Source of the DNA: an uncultured Clostridium sp.
Lineage (GTDB): Bacteria; Bacillota; Clostridia; Clostridiales; Clostridiaceae
Length of the DNA stretch: 63,846 nucleotides
Reading direction: 5' to 3'
Assembly: GCA_900547475.1 (NCBI GenBank)
Contig: URGW01000020.1
Location: 1 to 63,846, forward strand
How positions within the stretch are numbered: the first letter of the stretch is position 1; every line of letters starts with the position of its first letter. The translations under genes were made by a program, and so were the position numbers. The notes under the pieces are model-generated. The model worked only from the letters and a program-made list of their open reading frames with translations, did no database searches and had not been told where the DNA came from. Positions 25,744-35,029 of the stretch are shown here, one piece after another.

Positions 25744-26877
25744 TTATGACTTATCTAATATAAAATCTGACATTACACTGTTTGATAACTCCATCCCTTT
25801 AGCTGTTAGGAACATTTTATTTTGTTCAACAACAAGCAATCCATCCTTTATATTTTTCTCAATGACTTCTTTATATATACTATTTATATCTACACCAATT
25901 TTTTTCTTAAACTTTAATAAGTCTATACCAGAAACCATTCTTAACCCCATAAAAACAAATTCTTCCATTTCATCCTTAATAGAATTTTCATATCTTTCTA
26001 TTACTACACTTACATTGTTATTTATATTTTCTATATACTCATTTATATTGCTTGTATTAGTAAATCTATATCCATCCATATAAGAACTACTTGCACTTCC
26101 AACTCCAATATATTCATCTAATGACCAGTAAACTTTATTATGTTCACACTCTTTACCGTCTAAAGCAAAATTAGAAATTTCATATTGATGATATCCATTA
26201 GCTTTCAATATATCCTTAGTTATTTTATCCATTATCCTTTCATCATCTTCACTTGGAAGTTCAAGCTTATCTTTTTCATATAATTTATAAAAGACAGTTC
26301 CTTCTTCAATTATTAAACTGTATGCCGAAATATGTTCTGGTTTTAATTCACATATCTTTTCTAAAGTGTTTTTCCAATCTTGTATAGTTAAATTAGGAAG
26401 TCCATACATTAAGTCTATATTAATATTATTAAACCCTATTTTTCTTGCTAAATTATAGTTTTCTAAAAATTCTTCTAAGGTATGTATACGACCTATTTTT
26501 TTTAATAAATTATCATTACAAGATTGAAGCCCAAAGCTTATTCTATTTACTCCATATTTCTTCATTATCTTTAATTTACTTTCACTTACTGTTCCTGGAT
26601 TACACTCCATAGAATATTCTAGTTTATCTGATAAATTCAACTTAGATACTGTTATAAGAAGTTTTTCAAGATCATTTTCTTCAAGATATGAAGGTGTTCC
26701 ACCTCCAATAAAAATAGTTTTTATTAAATAATCAGAACATTTATCTTTTATTTCCTTAATTAAAGCATCAATATATTCTTCTCTAAATCTTTCTTTTCCT
26801 GCGAAGGTTGGAAAGTCACAATAAAAACATCTTTGCTTACAAAATGGTATATGTATATATAAACTAATTTCCTTCAT
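25744..26877 (-). CDS. hemW: HemW radical-SAM heme chaperone (formerly oxygen-independent coproporphyrinogen III oxidase-like)
   Basis: Radical-SAM signature CKQRCFYCDF near residue 16, then IFIGGGTPSYL and YSMECNPGT. It lacks the further N-terminal cysteine arrangement of HemN, as usual for HemW. The start is MKEISLYIHIPF: TTTGGAGG lies seven bases before this ATG, while the longer upstream frame has none. 377 aa. It follows lepA, a common Firmicute pair. Confidence 0.94.
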   Translation of the reverse strand: MKEISLYIHIPFCKQRCFYCDFPTFAGKERFREEYIDALIKEIKDKCSDYLIKTIFIGGGTPSYLEENDLEKLLITVSKLNLSDKLEYSMECNPGTVSESKLKIMKKYGVNRISFGLQSCNDNLLKKIGRIHTLEEFLENYNLARKIGFNNINIDLMYGLPNLTIQDWKNTLEKICELKPEHISAYSLIIEEGTVFYKLYEKDKLELPSEDDERIMDKITKDILKANGYHQYEISNFALDGKECEHNKVYWSLDEYIGVGSASSSYMDGYRFTNTSNINEYIENINNNVSVVIERYENSIKDEMEEFVFMGLRMVSGIDLLKFKKKIGVDINSIYKEVIEKNIKDGLLVVEQNKMFLTAKGMELSNSVMSDFILDKS

Positions 26878-26919
26878 TATTTTTCCTCCAAATAAAATAG
26901 ATTTTAACTTATAATTGAA

Positions 26920-26947
26920 AAAAGACATTGCAAAAGCAATGTCTTTT
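26920..26947. terminator. Terminator between lepA and hemW
   Basis: GACATTGC/GCAATGTC stem with a four-A loop and A and T runs on either side. Immediately after the lepA stop, and upstream of hemW, so read-through may be partial. Confidence 0.85.
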
Positions 26948-26949
26948 TA

Positions 26950-28755
26950 CTAGTCTACTTTAAGAACAGCCATGAATGCTTCTTGTGGTACTTCTACAGA
27001 TCCCACTTGTCTCATTCTCTTCTTACCTTCTTTTTGCTTTTCAAGAAGCTTCTTCTTTCTTGAAATATCTCCACCGTAACACTTAGCAAGTACGTCTTTT
27101 CTCATAGCCTTAACTGTTTCTCTAGCTATAACCTTAGATCCTACTGCAGCTTGAATTGGAACTTCAAACATTTGTCTTGGAATAATTTCTTTAAGCTTTT
27201 CAGCAATTCCTCTACCTTTATGGTAAGCTCTTTCTTTTGGAACTATCATTGATAAAGCATCAACTACATCTCCATTTAATAATATATCAAGCTTAACAAG
27301 TTCAGTTTTAGTATATCCTTTGAACTCATAATCAAAAGATGCATATCCTCTTGTTCTTGATTTTAAAGTATCAAAGAAGTCATATACAATTTCATTTAAT
27401 GGCATATCATAGTTAATACAAACTCTTGTAGTTTCTAGATATTCCATATCGATAAATGTTCCTCTTCTTTCTTGGCATAAATCCATTATAGCTCCAACAT
27501 AATCAGTTGGTGAAATAATAGAAGCCTTAACAACTGGCTCTTCCATATAATCTATTTCAGTTGCTTCTGGTAAGTTTGTTGGATTTGTTAAGTCTAAAAC
27601 TTCTCCATTAGTCTTTGTTACTTTATAAACAACTGAAGGAGCTGTTGTTATAATATCTAAATTAAATTCTCTTTCTATTCTTTCTTGAATTATTTCCATA
27701 TGAAGTAACCCTAAGAATCCACATCTAAAACCAAATCCTAAAGCTATAGATGTTTCTGGTTCAAAATCTAAGGCTGCATCATTTATTTGTAATTTTTCTA
27801 ATGCTTCCTTTAATTCATCATACTTAGCTCCATCTACTGGATAAATACCTGAGTAAACCATTGGAACTGCCTTTTTATATCCTGGAAGTGCTTCTGCAGT
27901 TGGTCTATCTGATTCTGTTATAGTATCACCAACTCTAGCATCTGCAACATTTTTTATAGATGCAGTTATATATCCAACATCACCAGCTCTTAGTTCAGTT
28001 ATAGGCATTAATTTTGGCGTGAAAACTCCAACTTCTGTTACATCATATACTTTATTTGTTGCCATAAGTTTAATTTTAGTTCCTGGCTTAACTACACCAT
28101 CTTTAATTCTTACATAGCAAACAACACCCTTATAACTATCATAGTAAGAATCGAATATTAAAGCTTTTAATGGAGCTTCTTCATCACCAGTTGGTGCCGG
28201 AACCTTTTCAACTATTGTTTCTAACACTTGCTCAACATTTAATCCAGTTTTAGCTGATATCATAGGTGCATCTTCAGCCTCTATCCCTATAACATCTTCA
28301 ATTTCTTGTTTTACTTCATCTGGTCTTGCAGAAGCTAAATCTACCTTATTAATTACTGGAGCAATTTCTAAATCGTTATCTAATGCTAAATAACAGTTTG
28401 CTAAAGTTTGAGCTTGAATACCTTGTGTAGCATCTACTACTAATAACGCTCCTTCACAAGCAGCTAAACTTCTTGATACCTCATATGTAAAGTCTACGTG
28501 TCCCGGTGTATCAATTAAGTTTAATATGTATTCTTCTCCATCTTGGCGTCTATATATTAATCTAGCAGCCTGAGACTTAATTGTTATACCTCTTTCTTTT
28601 TCGATTTCCATATTATCAAGAACTTGCTCTTCCATTTCTCTTTGTGTAAGAGTCCCTGTAATTTCTAATAATCTATCCGCTAGGGTTGACTTACCATGGT
28701 CTATATGTGCTACGATTGAAAAGTTTCTAATCTTTGATTGTCTATTACTTTGCAT
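26950..28755 (-). CDS. lepA: Elongation factor 4 (LepA)
   Basis: Translational GTPase that back-translocates or remodels stalled ribosomes. G1 AHIDHGKST, G2/G3 RGITI and DTPGHVDF, G4 NKVD, plus the LepA-specific C-terminus (PRQMFEVPIQAAVGSKVIARE, CYGGDISRKKKLLEKQ). The ATG at 28755 gives the usual family length of about 601 aa. A start at 28797 would add 14 residues; neither has a strong RBS. Confidence 0.97.
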   Translation of the reverse strand: MQSNRQSKIRNFSIVAHIDHGKSTLADRLLEITGTLTQREMEEQVLDNMEIEKERGITIKSQAARLIYRRQDGEEYILNLIDTPGHVDFTYEVSRSLAACEGALLVVDATQGIQAQTLANCYLALDNDLEIAPVINKVDLASARPDEVKQEIEDVIGIEAEDAPMISAKTGLNVEQVLETIVEKVPAPTGDEEAPLKALIFDSYYDSYKGVVCYVRIKDGVVKPGTKIKLMATNKVYDVTEVGVFTPKLMPITELRAGDVGYITASIKNVADARVGDTITESDRPTAEALPGYKKAVPMVYSGIYPVDGAKYDELKEALEKLQINDAALDFEPETSIALGFGFRCGFLGLLHMEIIQERIEREFNLDIITTAPSVVYKVTKTNGEVLDLTNPTNLPEATEIDYMEEPVVKASIISPTDYVGAIMDLCQERRGTFIDMEYLETTRVCINYDMPLNEIVYDFFDTLKSRTRGYASFDYEFKGYTKTELVKLDILLNGDVVDALSMIVPKERAYHKGRGIAEKLKEIIPRQMFEVPIQAAVGSKVIARETVKAMRKDVLAKCYGGDISRKKKLLEKQKEGKKRMRQVGSVEVPQEAFMAVLKVD

Positions 28756-28888
28756 ATATCTTAACTGCTTTTTATTCAGCAGCTTCTTCACCCCCATATT
28801 GTTAAATCAAGCTAAATTATAACATAGAGTATAGAGTAAGTGTCAAGAATATTAACATGGATTTCATATTAAGATTACTAGTATTTTT

Positions 28889-29347
28889 TTAATTATTAAT
28901 ATTTTCATTAAAATCATCTATACTTTCATTCAACTCACTACTATTACCCTCATCTTTTATATTACTATTTTCATCATACTCACTATTAGTTTTTGTACTT
29001 TTATTTATTTTATCCTTTATATTTATAAAAGCTTTACCTACATATTCTAAAGCTTTTTTTATACTATTCATAAATAAATTGTCACTAGTTAATTTAATTT
29101 CTTTATTATATATCTTTACAGTTGACAAACCATCATTCTTTTCTCCAACATAAATTTTTACCGCACTATTATCCTTAATAAACTCTTGGAAATCTTCTCC
29201 AAACTCCTCACTTACAACTTTAAAGTTATCATCAGTATTTCCCAATGGTGATAAAGATTCTGTATTTATTATATTTATCTTTACAAACCCTACAATAAGT
29301 AAAATTACTGCAAATATAGGTATAAGAAATTTTTTAATAATTTTCAA
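28889..29347 (-). CDS. Hypothetical exported or membrane-anchored protein
   Basis: 152 aa, not recognised. An N-terminal hydrophobic segment (FLIPIFAVILLIVGF) acts as signal or anchor. A small mixed domain follows, then a low-complexity Asn/Glu/Ser tail. Starts with TTG: GGAGGAG lies eight bases before it and no ATG is available. Downstream of spoIIP on the same strand, separated by a terminator hairpin, so it may have its own promoter. Confidence 0.7.
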   Translation of the reverse strand: MKIIKKFLIPIFAVILLIVGFVKINIINTESLSPLGNTDDNFKVVSEEFGEDFQEFIKDNSAVKIYVGEKNDGLSTVKIYNKEIKLTSDNLFMNSIKKALEYVGKAFINIKDKINKSTKTNSEYDENSNIKDEGNSSELNESIDDFNENINN

Positions 29348-29391
29348 CTTAAAATCTCCTCCTTAACTCAATTTATAACATATATACAAAT

Positions 29392-29436
29392 AAAAAATGA
29401 GCTCCTTAGTTATTAGCTATAAGGATGCTCATTTTT
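29392..29436 (-). terminator. Terminator of spoIIP
   Basis: AAAATGAGC/GCTCATTTT stem with an inner CTTA/TAAG pairing and a T-run, 16 bases after the spoIIP stop. Confidence 0.8.
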
Positions 29437-29451
29437 CAAACTTTTATTCAA

Positions 29452-30564
29452 TTATTCTTTACTATTTAAATATTCCGCAATTAATCTAGCTAGATATTTA
29501 GCACTTAATTTTGCCTCTTGTGCCGTATTTAGTTCTGTTCCAAACTCAGTTAATATACATGCAGGACTTAAAGCCTGATTAAAATTATTTGATCCACGAG
29601 GATATTCATAAAGACCTACTCCATTATTTCCATCTGCTAATAAACCCGGAAAAAGATTTTCTGATGTAGAAATCATTTGATTTACAGCTTGCATCATTTC
29701 TGTATAATAAGGTGATGCCTGTGAAGTAACAAACATAATTCTTGCTAAGCTTTGACCATTAATTTCTACAGTAGTTCTATCTTTGCTAGGTCCACTATTT
29801 CTATGCAAATCTATTACTAATTTTAAATTAGGAAATTGATTTAAATAATTTTGCACCGTTGGTCCTGATCTATAATAAGACTGATCATAAGGGCTAGTAT
29901 CATGAACAGTTTTATCATGAACTACTGATATCCCATATCCCTCTTCTAATTCTTGCGCTAATACGTCCCCTACACCAACAACACTAAAATCTTCTTGCTC
30001 AGTATCCGCTCCAGCTTCTGCATATCCTTCATGAGTATGAGTATGATAAATTAATATTTCTACATTTGCCTCATCTAACGTTTTCTTAAGTGAAGGATCA
30101 TATGCAGCACTAGTTTTATTTAGTTCTGCTAAATCTTCCTCTGTAACTCTAGCTATACTTTCTTCTTTAACAACATATGGCTCAAACAAATTAAAAGTGG
30201 ATTTAGAACTATTATTTAAATAGCCATTACTATCACCATTATTTATATTACTAAAAAAAGATACTTCATTACCTATTATTCCATAAGTAGTTATCTTATT
30301 TAATCCTAAAGCTTCAACTACCACTCTTTTAATACTCACTTTATTTTCCCTATATGCCGTACTATCATATATTTGTGCTTTAACAACTGGCATTGAGTAA
30401 TTAAGCAATTGTACATATGCTAATCCACCACGTTCTCTATAACTATTAATTACACTACCAGCTCTTATAAAAAAAATAATCATAAGAGCTAATAGAACTA
30501 TATATCCAATGCTAATACCACTTTTCTTTCTCTTGATACTATTACTTTCATTAACCCATTGCAT
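29452..30564 (-). CDS. spoIIP: Stage II sporulation protein P (peptidoglycan amidase/endopeptidase)
   Basis: Cell-wall hydrolase of the SpoIID-SpoIIP-SpoIIM engulfment machine, anchored in the mother-cell membrane. One membrane helix near residues 18-36, then the amidase fold with YHTHTHEGY (about 175), VIDLHRNSG (about 252) and LTEFGTELNTAQEA near the end. 370 aa. RBS GAGGAGG. Directly downstream of gpr, as in Bacillus. Confidence 0.96.
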   Translation of the reverse strand: MQWVNESNSIKRKKSGISIGYIVLLALMIIFFIRAGSVINSYRERGGLAYVQLLNYSMPVVKAQIYDSTAYRENKVSIKRVVVEALGLNKITTYGIIGNEVSFFSNINNGDSNGYLNNSSKSTFNLFEPYVVKEESIARVTEEDLAELNKTSAAYDPSLKKTLDEANVEILIYHTHTHEGYAEAGADTEQEDFSVVGVGDVLAQELEEGYGISVVHDKTVHDTSPYDQSYYRSGPTVQNYLNQFPNLKLVIDLHRNSGPSKDRTTVEINGQSLARIMFVTSQASPYYTEMMQAVNQMISTSENLFPGLLADGNNGVGLYEYPRGSNNFNQALSPACILTEFGTELNTAQEAKLSAKYLARLIAEYLNSKE

Positions 30565-30651
30565 TTTATATACCTCCTCACTCTTTATAAATATATGGGA
30601 GGTTTTACATAATTATTAATAGATGATTAAAAAAAACAAAACACTTTTTAG

Positions 30652-31626
30652 TTAATTCATAAATTTATTGATTTCTTCCATATTCATATTGGGTTGAACT
30701 GCAATATTAATTCCATTTGCTATTATTTTTGATAAAGACTCAATAATTGTATCAACATCTTTTGGAGTAACCATTAAATCTCCAAATGATGGATTCAATA
30801 TTTCTCTAATAAGCATATTCTTCTCATTTCTATCTACACTCTTTAACATATTATAGAATTCTTTTCCTTTTTGTGCTTTACTACATAAATCATCTAATAA
30901 TAAATCCATAGTATCATTTGCTATAGTTGCAGCATCAACAACTGTTGGAACTCCTACAGCTAATACTTTTACCCCTAAACTCTTTTCATTTATTTGCATT
31001 CTATGATTCCCAACTCCAGCGCCTGGTGAAATTCCTGTGTCTCCAATTTGAATAGTTCTGTTTACCCTCTCTAATCTTCTAGATCCTAATGCATCAACGC
31101 ATATTACTAAATCTGGTTTAATTTTATCAACTAATGATTTTATGACTTCTCCAGTCTCTATTCCTGTAATACCTAAAACTCCTGGTGCTATTGCACATAC
31201 TGGCCTTACAGAATCATCTATTGCCTCTGGCATTACTTGTTTTAAATGTCTTGTTATCATAATTTTTTCTGTAACTTTTGGTCCAAGTGCATCTGGCGTA
31301 ACATTCCAATTCCCAAGACCTACAACTAACACAAGCTTATCCTCAGAAATATCTACAAGTTTTTTCATAACTTTTCCTACAACTAATGATAGTTCATCCA
31401 TTGATTCACCATCATAAGGGGTAAATTCAGGAAAATCTATAGTTATATAATGACCTTTTGGTTTACCTAATTCTTTTCCAGCCTCATCACTTTCAATAGT
31501 TACAGTAGTAATTTTAACCTCGCCTTCCATTTCCTCATCAACTTTAACACCATCAAGCTCTCTTTTATTTTCTTCTGTATATGCTTGTTTTGCTTCAATT
31601 GCAAGGTCTGTTCTAACACTTATCAT
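30652..31626 (-). CDS. gpr: Spore germination protease Gpr
   Basis: Degrades small acid-soluble proteins on germination and is made as a zymogen. Family hallmarks are VRTDLAIEA at the N-terminus (propeptide region), VVGLGNWNVTPDALGPKV near 110 and CVDALGSRRLERVNRTIQI near 188. The start MISVRTDL is chosen because GAGGAGG lies six bases upstream; a TTG five codons earlier overlaps that RBS. 324 aa. A sigma-F/G-like promoter lies upstream. Confidence 0.96.
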   Translation of the reverse strand: MISVRTDLAIEAKQAYTEENKRELDGVKVDEEMEGEVKITTVTIESDEAGKELGKPKGHYITIDFPEFTPYDGESMDELSLVVGKVMKKLVDISEDKLVLVVGLGNWNVTPDALGPKVTEKIMITRHLKQVMPEAIDDSVRPVCAIAPGVLGITGIETGEVIKSLVDKIKPDLVICVDALGSRRLERVNRTIQIGDTGISPGAGVGNHRMQINEKSLGVKVLAVGVPTVVDAATIANDTMDLLLDDLCSKAQKGKEFYNMLKSVDRNEKNMLIREILNPSFGDLMVTPKDVDTIIESLSKIIANGINIAVQPNMNMEEINKFMN

Positions 31627-31659
31627 AATATTCCTCCTCAAATTTATTACTCCTCAAAT

Positions 31660-31690
31660 TTATTTTCCCAAATAAGTTTTAATTTCATAC
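31660..31690 (-). promoter_or_regulatory. Putative forespore (sigma F/G) promoter of gpr
   Basis: Minus strand GTATG (plus CATAC 31686-31690), 16-base spacer, GGGAAAATAA (plus 31660-31669). The -10 fits the sigma-F type GGNRANANTR at nine of ten positions. gpr is forespore-expressed in Bacillus, which fits. Confidence 0.55.
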
Positions 31691-31719
31691 TTGAACTTAA
31701 AAACTTTAGATGTTATAAT
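31691..31719 (+). promoter_or_regulatory. Sigma-A promoter of rpsT
   Basis: TTGAAC at 31691-31696, 17-base spacer, TATAAT at 31714-31719. Its -35 box directly abuts the divergent gpr -35 element. Confidence 0.85.
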
Positions 31720-31744
31720 ATGATTTGTTGAAAATGAACTCGTA

Positions 31745-31801
31745 CGCAGATTTCCCCAAAAAACTGCAGAGGCCCTATAAAATATCAAGGGGGTGAATTG
31801 A
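31745..31801 (+). promoter_or_regulatory. Structured leader of rpsT
   Basis: About 75 bases of untranslated leader. GCAG/CTGC can pair around a loop containing TTTCCCC, and CCCT just before the RBS can pair with AGGG of the RBS AAGGGGGTG. Two pyrimidine stretches can therefore compete for the ribosome binding site, suggesting feedback control by S20; not demonstrated. Confidence 0.35.
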
Positions 31802-32065
31802 ATGGCAAATATTAAATCAGCACAAAAAAGAATTAAAGTTACTGAAAAGAAAACTTTACAAAACAAAATGGTTAAATCAGCTTTAAAAACTGCTATAAAG
31901 AAGTTTGAAGCTGCTGTAGCTGCTAACAATGCTGAAGAAGCTAAAGCTTTATTCGTTAAAGCTACTAAGTCTTTAGACATGGCTGCTCAAAAAGGTGTAG
32001 TTCACCAAAACATGGCTGCTAGAAAGAAATCAAGATTAGCTGCAAAATTAAACGCTATGGCGTAA
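31802..32065 (+). CDS. rpsT: 30S ribosomal protein S20
   Basis: 87 residues, Lys/Ala-rich helical hairpin protein beginning MANIKSAQKRIKVTEKK and carrying KGVVHQNMAARKKSRLAAKLN. Binds 16S rRNA early in 30S assembly. Single-gene unit on the plus strand with its own promoter and terminator, divergent from gpr, convergent with holA. Confidence 0.98.
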   Translation: MANIKSAQKRIKVTEKKTLQNKMVKSALKTAIKKFEAAVAANNAEEAKALFVKATKSLDMAAQKGVVHQNMAARKKSRLAAKLNAMA

Positions 32066-32075
32066 TAAATAAGAA

Positions 32076-32102
32076 GCCGGTGATTTTTCACCGGCTATTA
32101 TT
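32076..32102 (+). terminator. Terminator of rpsT
   Basis: GCCGGTGA/TCACCGGC stem with a four-base T loop, followed by TATTATTTT, eleven bases after the stop codon. Confidence 0.9.
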
Positions 32103-32175
32103 TTACCATTTTTAAATTATGAAATATTATATATTTCTTACCTATTTTTTAATTAAATTTTATTTAAAAGCATAT

Positions 32176-33207
32176 CTATTTAACCATAAATGTTTTAAAT
32201 AACATAAGTTCCATTTCCATTTGCTTTTCTGAAGTAGAAGACTTTAATTTTAATTCAGTCTCTACGCAAACTCGAATAAGTTCACTTAATTGTTTCACTG
32301 TGAATTTAGCTGCTTGATTCATTAATTTTTCACAAACAAATTGAGGTAATCTATATTTAGACATGAAGAAATCTAACCTTTTTCCTTGTGATAAATATAC
32401 TTTAATCTCATGTAATCTTCTAAAATGATTTCCTATAGATGATATTATTAACATATGTTGATCTGCTTTAAACAACAATTCATCTAATAAATCCAATGCC
32501 TTCTCAACTTTCCTAATAGAAATATATTCCACAAGGTCAAATATATCATCCTCACTTTTATTTTGAATTAATTTATCAATATCTGTCTTAGTTATTTCTC
32601 TTCCAATAGCATAACAATCTAATTTATCAGCTTCTCTTTTTATAATATCAAAATTATTTTGTACCTTATCAGCAAAATATCTTAGTTCTACTTTTCCTAT
32701 AACTCTACCTTTTTCTCTAAATAAATCATCTATTTTTTTATAATATTTATCTTTCTTTAATTTATCACAATGAACCACTTTAACATATTTATCAAGAGTA
32801 GCTAACTTTTTATTTTTCTTAGGAGTATCTCTCTTATCATTAAATAAATAATACATAATAAGAACTATATGAGATGGTAAATCCTTAATATAATTTAAAA
32901 TCTCAGTATAAACTTTAGTTCCATCCTTATCTGGTTTTTCCTTTAAAAAATTAGCTCTATATACTACTACAACTTTCTTCTCTCCAAAAAACGGTAAAGT
33001 TTCACAAGCATTTTCTATATCCTCAAATGTAGTTGTTAGCCCATCTAATTTTATAAGATTCAAATCTAAAAACTCTTTTTCTACAACCTTGTTTATTATA
33101 GAATTAACGCTTATTTTTATAAGTTCTTCATCTAAACCACAAAATATATAACCATTTGATATATCATTTTTCTTTATTTCTCCATCTAGTATATCTATAT
33201 TAATCAA
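32176..33207 (-). CDS. holA: DNA polymerase III delta subunit
   Basis: Clamp-loader wrench subunit that opens the sliding clamp. The AAA+-like fold lacks a Walker A motif, normal for delta. Typical pieces are ACETLPFFGEKKVVVVYRANFL near residue 68 and KVEKALDLLDELLF near 232. 343 aa. The start is TTG at 33207, with AGGAG about 12 bases upstream. Follows comEC, the usual clostridial order. Confidence 0.93.
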   Translation of the reverse strand: MINIDILDGEIKKNDISNGYIFCGLDEELIKISVNSIINKVVEKEFLDLNLIKLDGLTTTFEDIENACETLPFFGEKKVVVVYRANFLKEKPDKDGTKVYTEILNYIKDLPSHIVLIMYYLFNDKRDTPKKNKKLATLDKYVKVVHCDKLKKDKYYKKIDDLFREKGRVIGKVELRYFADKVQNNFDIIKREADKLDCYAIGREITKTDIDKLIQNKSEDDIFDLVEYISIRKVEKALDLLDELLFKADQHMLIISSIGNHFRRLHEIKVYLSQGKRLDFFMSKYRLPQFVCEKLMNQAAKFTVKQLSELIRVCVETELKLKSSTSEKQMEMELMLFKTFMVK

Positions 33208-33226
33208 TGCCTATTGCCACTCCTAA

Positions 33227-34921
33227 CTAATTGTTTATTATCTCACCTTTAAAAAGTACAATTTCTTTTATATCACCTTTTCTGAAATCTATTATATCAT
33301 AATCATTATTTAATTTTTCATAATTTACAAATAGCAAATAGTTATTATTTAATGTCTGTAAAATGAAATTCTCACCATTTCTTTTTATCTTAATTTCTTC
33401 TCCAATAATAATTTCATTAAAATCCTCAGATATATTACTTGCCAAGGAAACTAACATAAGCTTTTTCTCATCAACTTCATCTTTTGTTTGAATAAGCACT
33501 CGTTCTCCTTTATAGCTTATTAAAAGCCCTCCTTCATTATAATATCTTATCTTAGGTAATGGTGAGTATATTATTACTAATATATAAAAAAATATAATTA
33601 AAGGATAATATATAAACCTTTTAAAGCCTTTTTTATAAAAATAATATGTTATTAATAAAGCTATATAAAAATATGCCACGGTATAATGAAAATATATTAA
33701 CTCAAATGACATATTATCAATTTTATACATAATTATATCAATATATTTAATTATATAATGACATATATAAATAATATAATTAAAGGTTCTCGGAACTTCT
33801 ACTATAAATATTAATATATTTCCTAAAACCACTAAAATATTCATAAAAGGAATTATAACAATATTTCCAACTATAAAATTCAATGATACTTCATTAAAAT
33901 ATAATATTATAATTGGTAATGTTAATATTTGTGCACTTAATGAAATTGCAATAGTATTTCTAATAGAATTAGGTAATTTATATAGCCTTTTATTTAAATC
34001 TTTATTAAATAATATTATTCCTAAAGTAGCTAGAAACGAAAGTACAAATCCAAGATTATAGGTATAATACGGCTTCATTAATAACAATATTATCCCCGCT
34101 AAAGATAATGATGCTATGGGATTATAATTACGCTTAACTATTTTCCCAAGGTTTAATATTACTATCATTATATATGCCCTCACAGCGGGCGCTGATGCTC
34201 CTGAAAACAATACATAAACTAATGCTAGTACTAAACTTAATCTTACACCTAAAAACCTTCGTAATACACTATATACTAAAACTAAATGTAATCCTGAAAC
34301 TGAAATAACATGAGATATCCCCAAATTTTTCATCAATTCCTGATGATCCTGATTTAATTCACTTTTATATCCAAATGATACTGATGTTATTAATGCAGCC
34401 TTTCTTTGCCCTAGCTTACTTTCAATACATTCAAATACATATTTTCTTCTTTTATAAAGCTTATCAATAAAATCAGACTTTAAAACTTTATAATCTTCTA
34501 TTTTATAATCTCCAATTACTCCATTGCTTATATTCTTATTTTCACTAAACTTACCTTTAACTAATAATTTATTTCCTATCTCTATATTCTCATTAACATT
34601 AGATAAATTAACTATTCTTCCATTAACTTCTCCCTTACCATAATAACCTTTAACGTCAGTTATTCTTATCTCTTCAATTTCTTTTGGAGTATAATTATAA
34701 AAATATATAGTATTATTTAATGCTATAATAAAAAATAAAACTAATATAAACATTATATATTTACCTTTAAAATACATTATAAAAATAAAAAAACTGACAA
34801 CATAAAAACTTGCCAAAATTGCATTTTTACTATACATTTCATAACTAAAATATGATAGAATAAACACAATAAATACATATGGTAACGGATTATTAAAATA
34901 CTGATTATTCATACTATCCAT
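33227..34921 (-). CDS. comEC: ComEC/Rec2 family membrane protein lacking the metallo-beta-lactamase domain
   Basis: DNA-uptake channel family. N-terminal helices, a DUF4131/OB-like exposed domain (about 80-160) and the Competence core (SHVISVSGLHLVLVYSVLRR near 205, SGASAPAVRAYIM near 240) with many helices. Normal ComEC proteins have about 750 residues and end in a metallo-beta-lactamase domain with HxHxDH. Here only about 110 residues follow the last helix and no such motif exists. The stop is followed at once by holA, so nothing is hidden in another frame. RBS GAGGTG. Confidence 0.9.
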   Translation of the reverse strand: MDSMNNQYFNNPLPYVFIVFILSYFSYEMYSKNAILASFYVVSFFIFIMYFKGKYIMFILVLFFIIALNNTIYFYNYTPKEIEEIRITDVKGYYGKGEVNGRIVNLSNVNENIEIGNKLLVKGKFSENKNISNGVIGDYKIEDYKVLKSDFIDKLYKRRKYVFECIESKLGQRKAALITSVSFGYKSELNQDHQELMKNLGISHVISVSGLHLVLVYSVLRRFLGVRLSLVLALVYVLFSGASAPAVRAYIMIVILNLGKIVKRNYNPIASLSLAGIILLLMKPYYTYNLGFVLSFLATLGIILFNKDLNKRLYKLPNSIRNTIAISLSAQILTLPIIILYFNEVSLNFIVGNIVIIPFMNILVVLGNILIFIVEVPRTFNYIIYICHYIIKYIDIIMYKIDNMSFELIYFHYTVAYFYIALLITYYFYKKGFKRFIYYPLIIFFYILVIIYSPLPKIRYYNEGGLLISYKGERVLIQTKDEVDEKKLMLVSLASNISEDFNEIIIGEEIKIKRNGENFILQTLNNNYLLFVNYEKLNNDYDIIDFRKGDIKEIVLFKGEIINN

Positions 34922-34980
34922 CTTGGCAACACCTCATTAAATAAGCATTACCAAATTTCTAATATATAAATCACAAACAT

Positions 34981-35010
34981 AAAAAAAGACCTTACTTAAT
35001 TAGTAAAGCC
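34981..35010 (-). terminator. Terminator of the YgbA-YbaN-membrane protein operon
   Basis: Nine-bp stem GGCTTTACT/AGTAAGGTC (two G-T pairs) followed by seven T on the minus strand, about 20 bases after the stop at 35030. Confidence 0.8.
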
Positions 35011-35029
35011 TACAACAACTCATTGTTAA

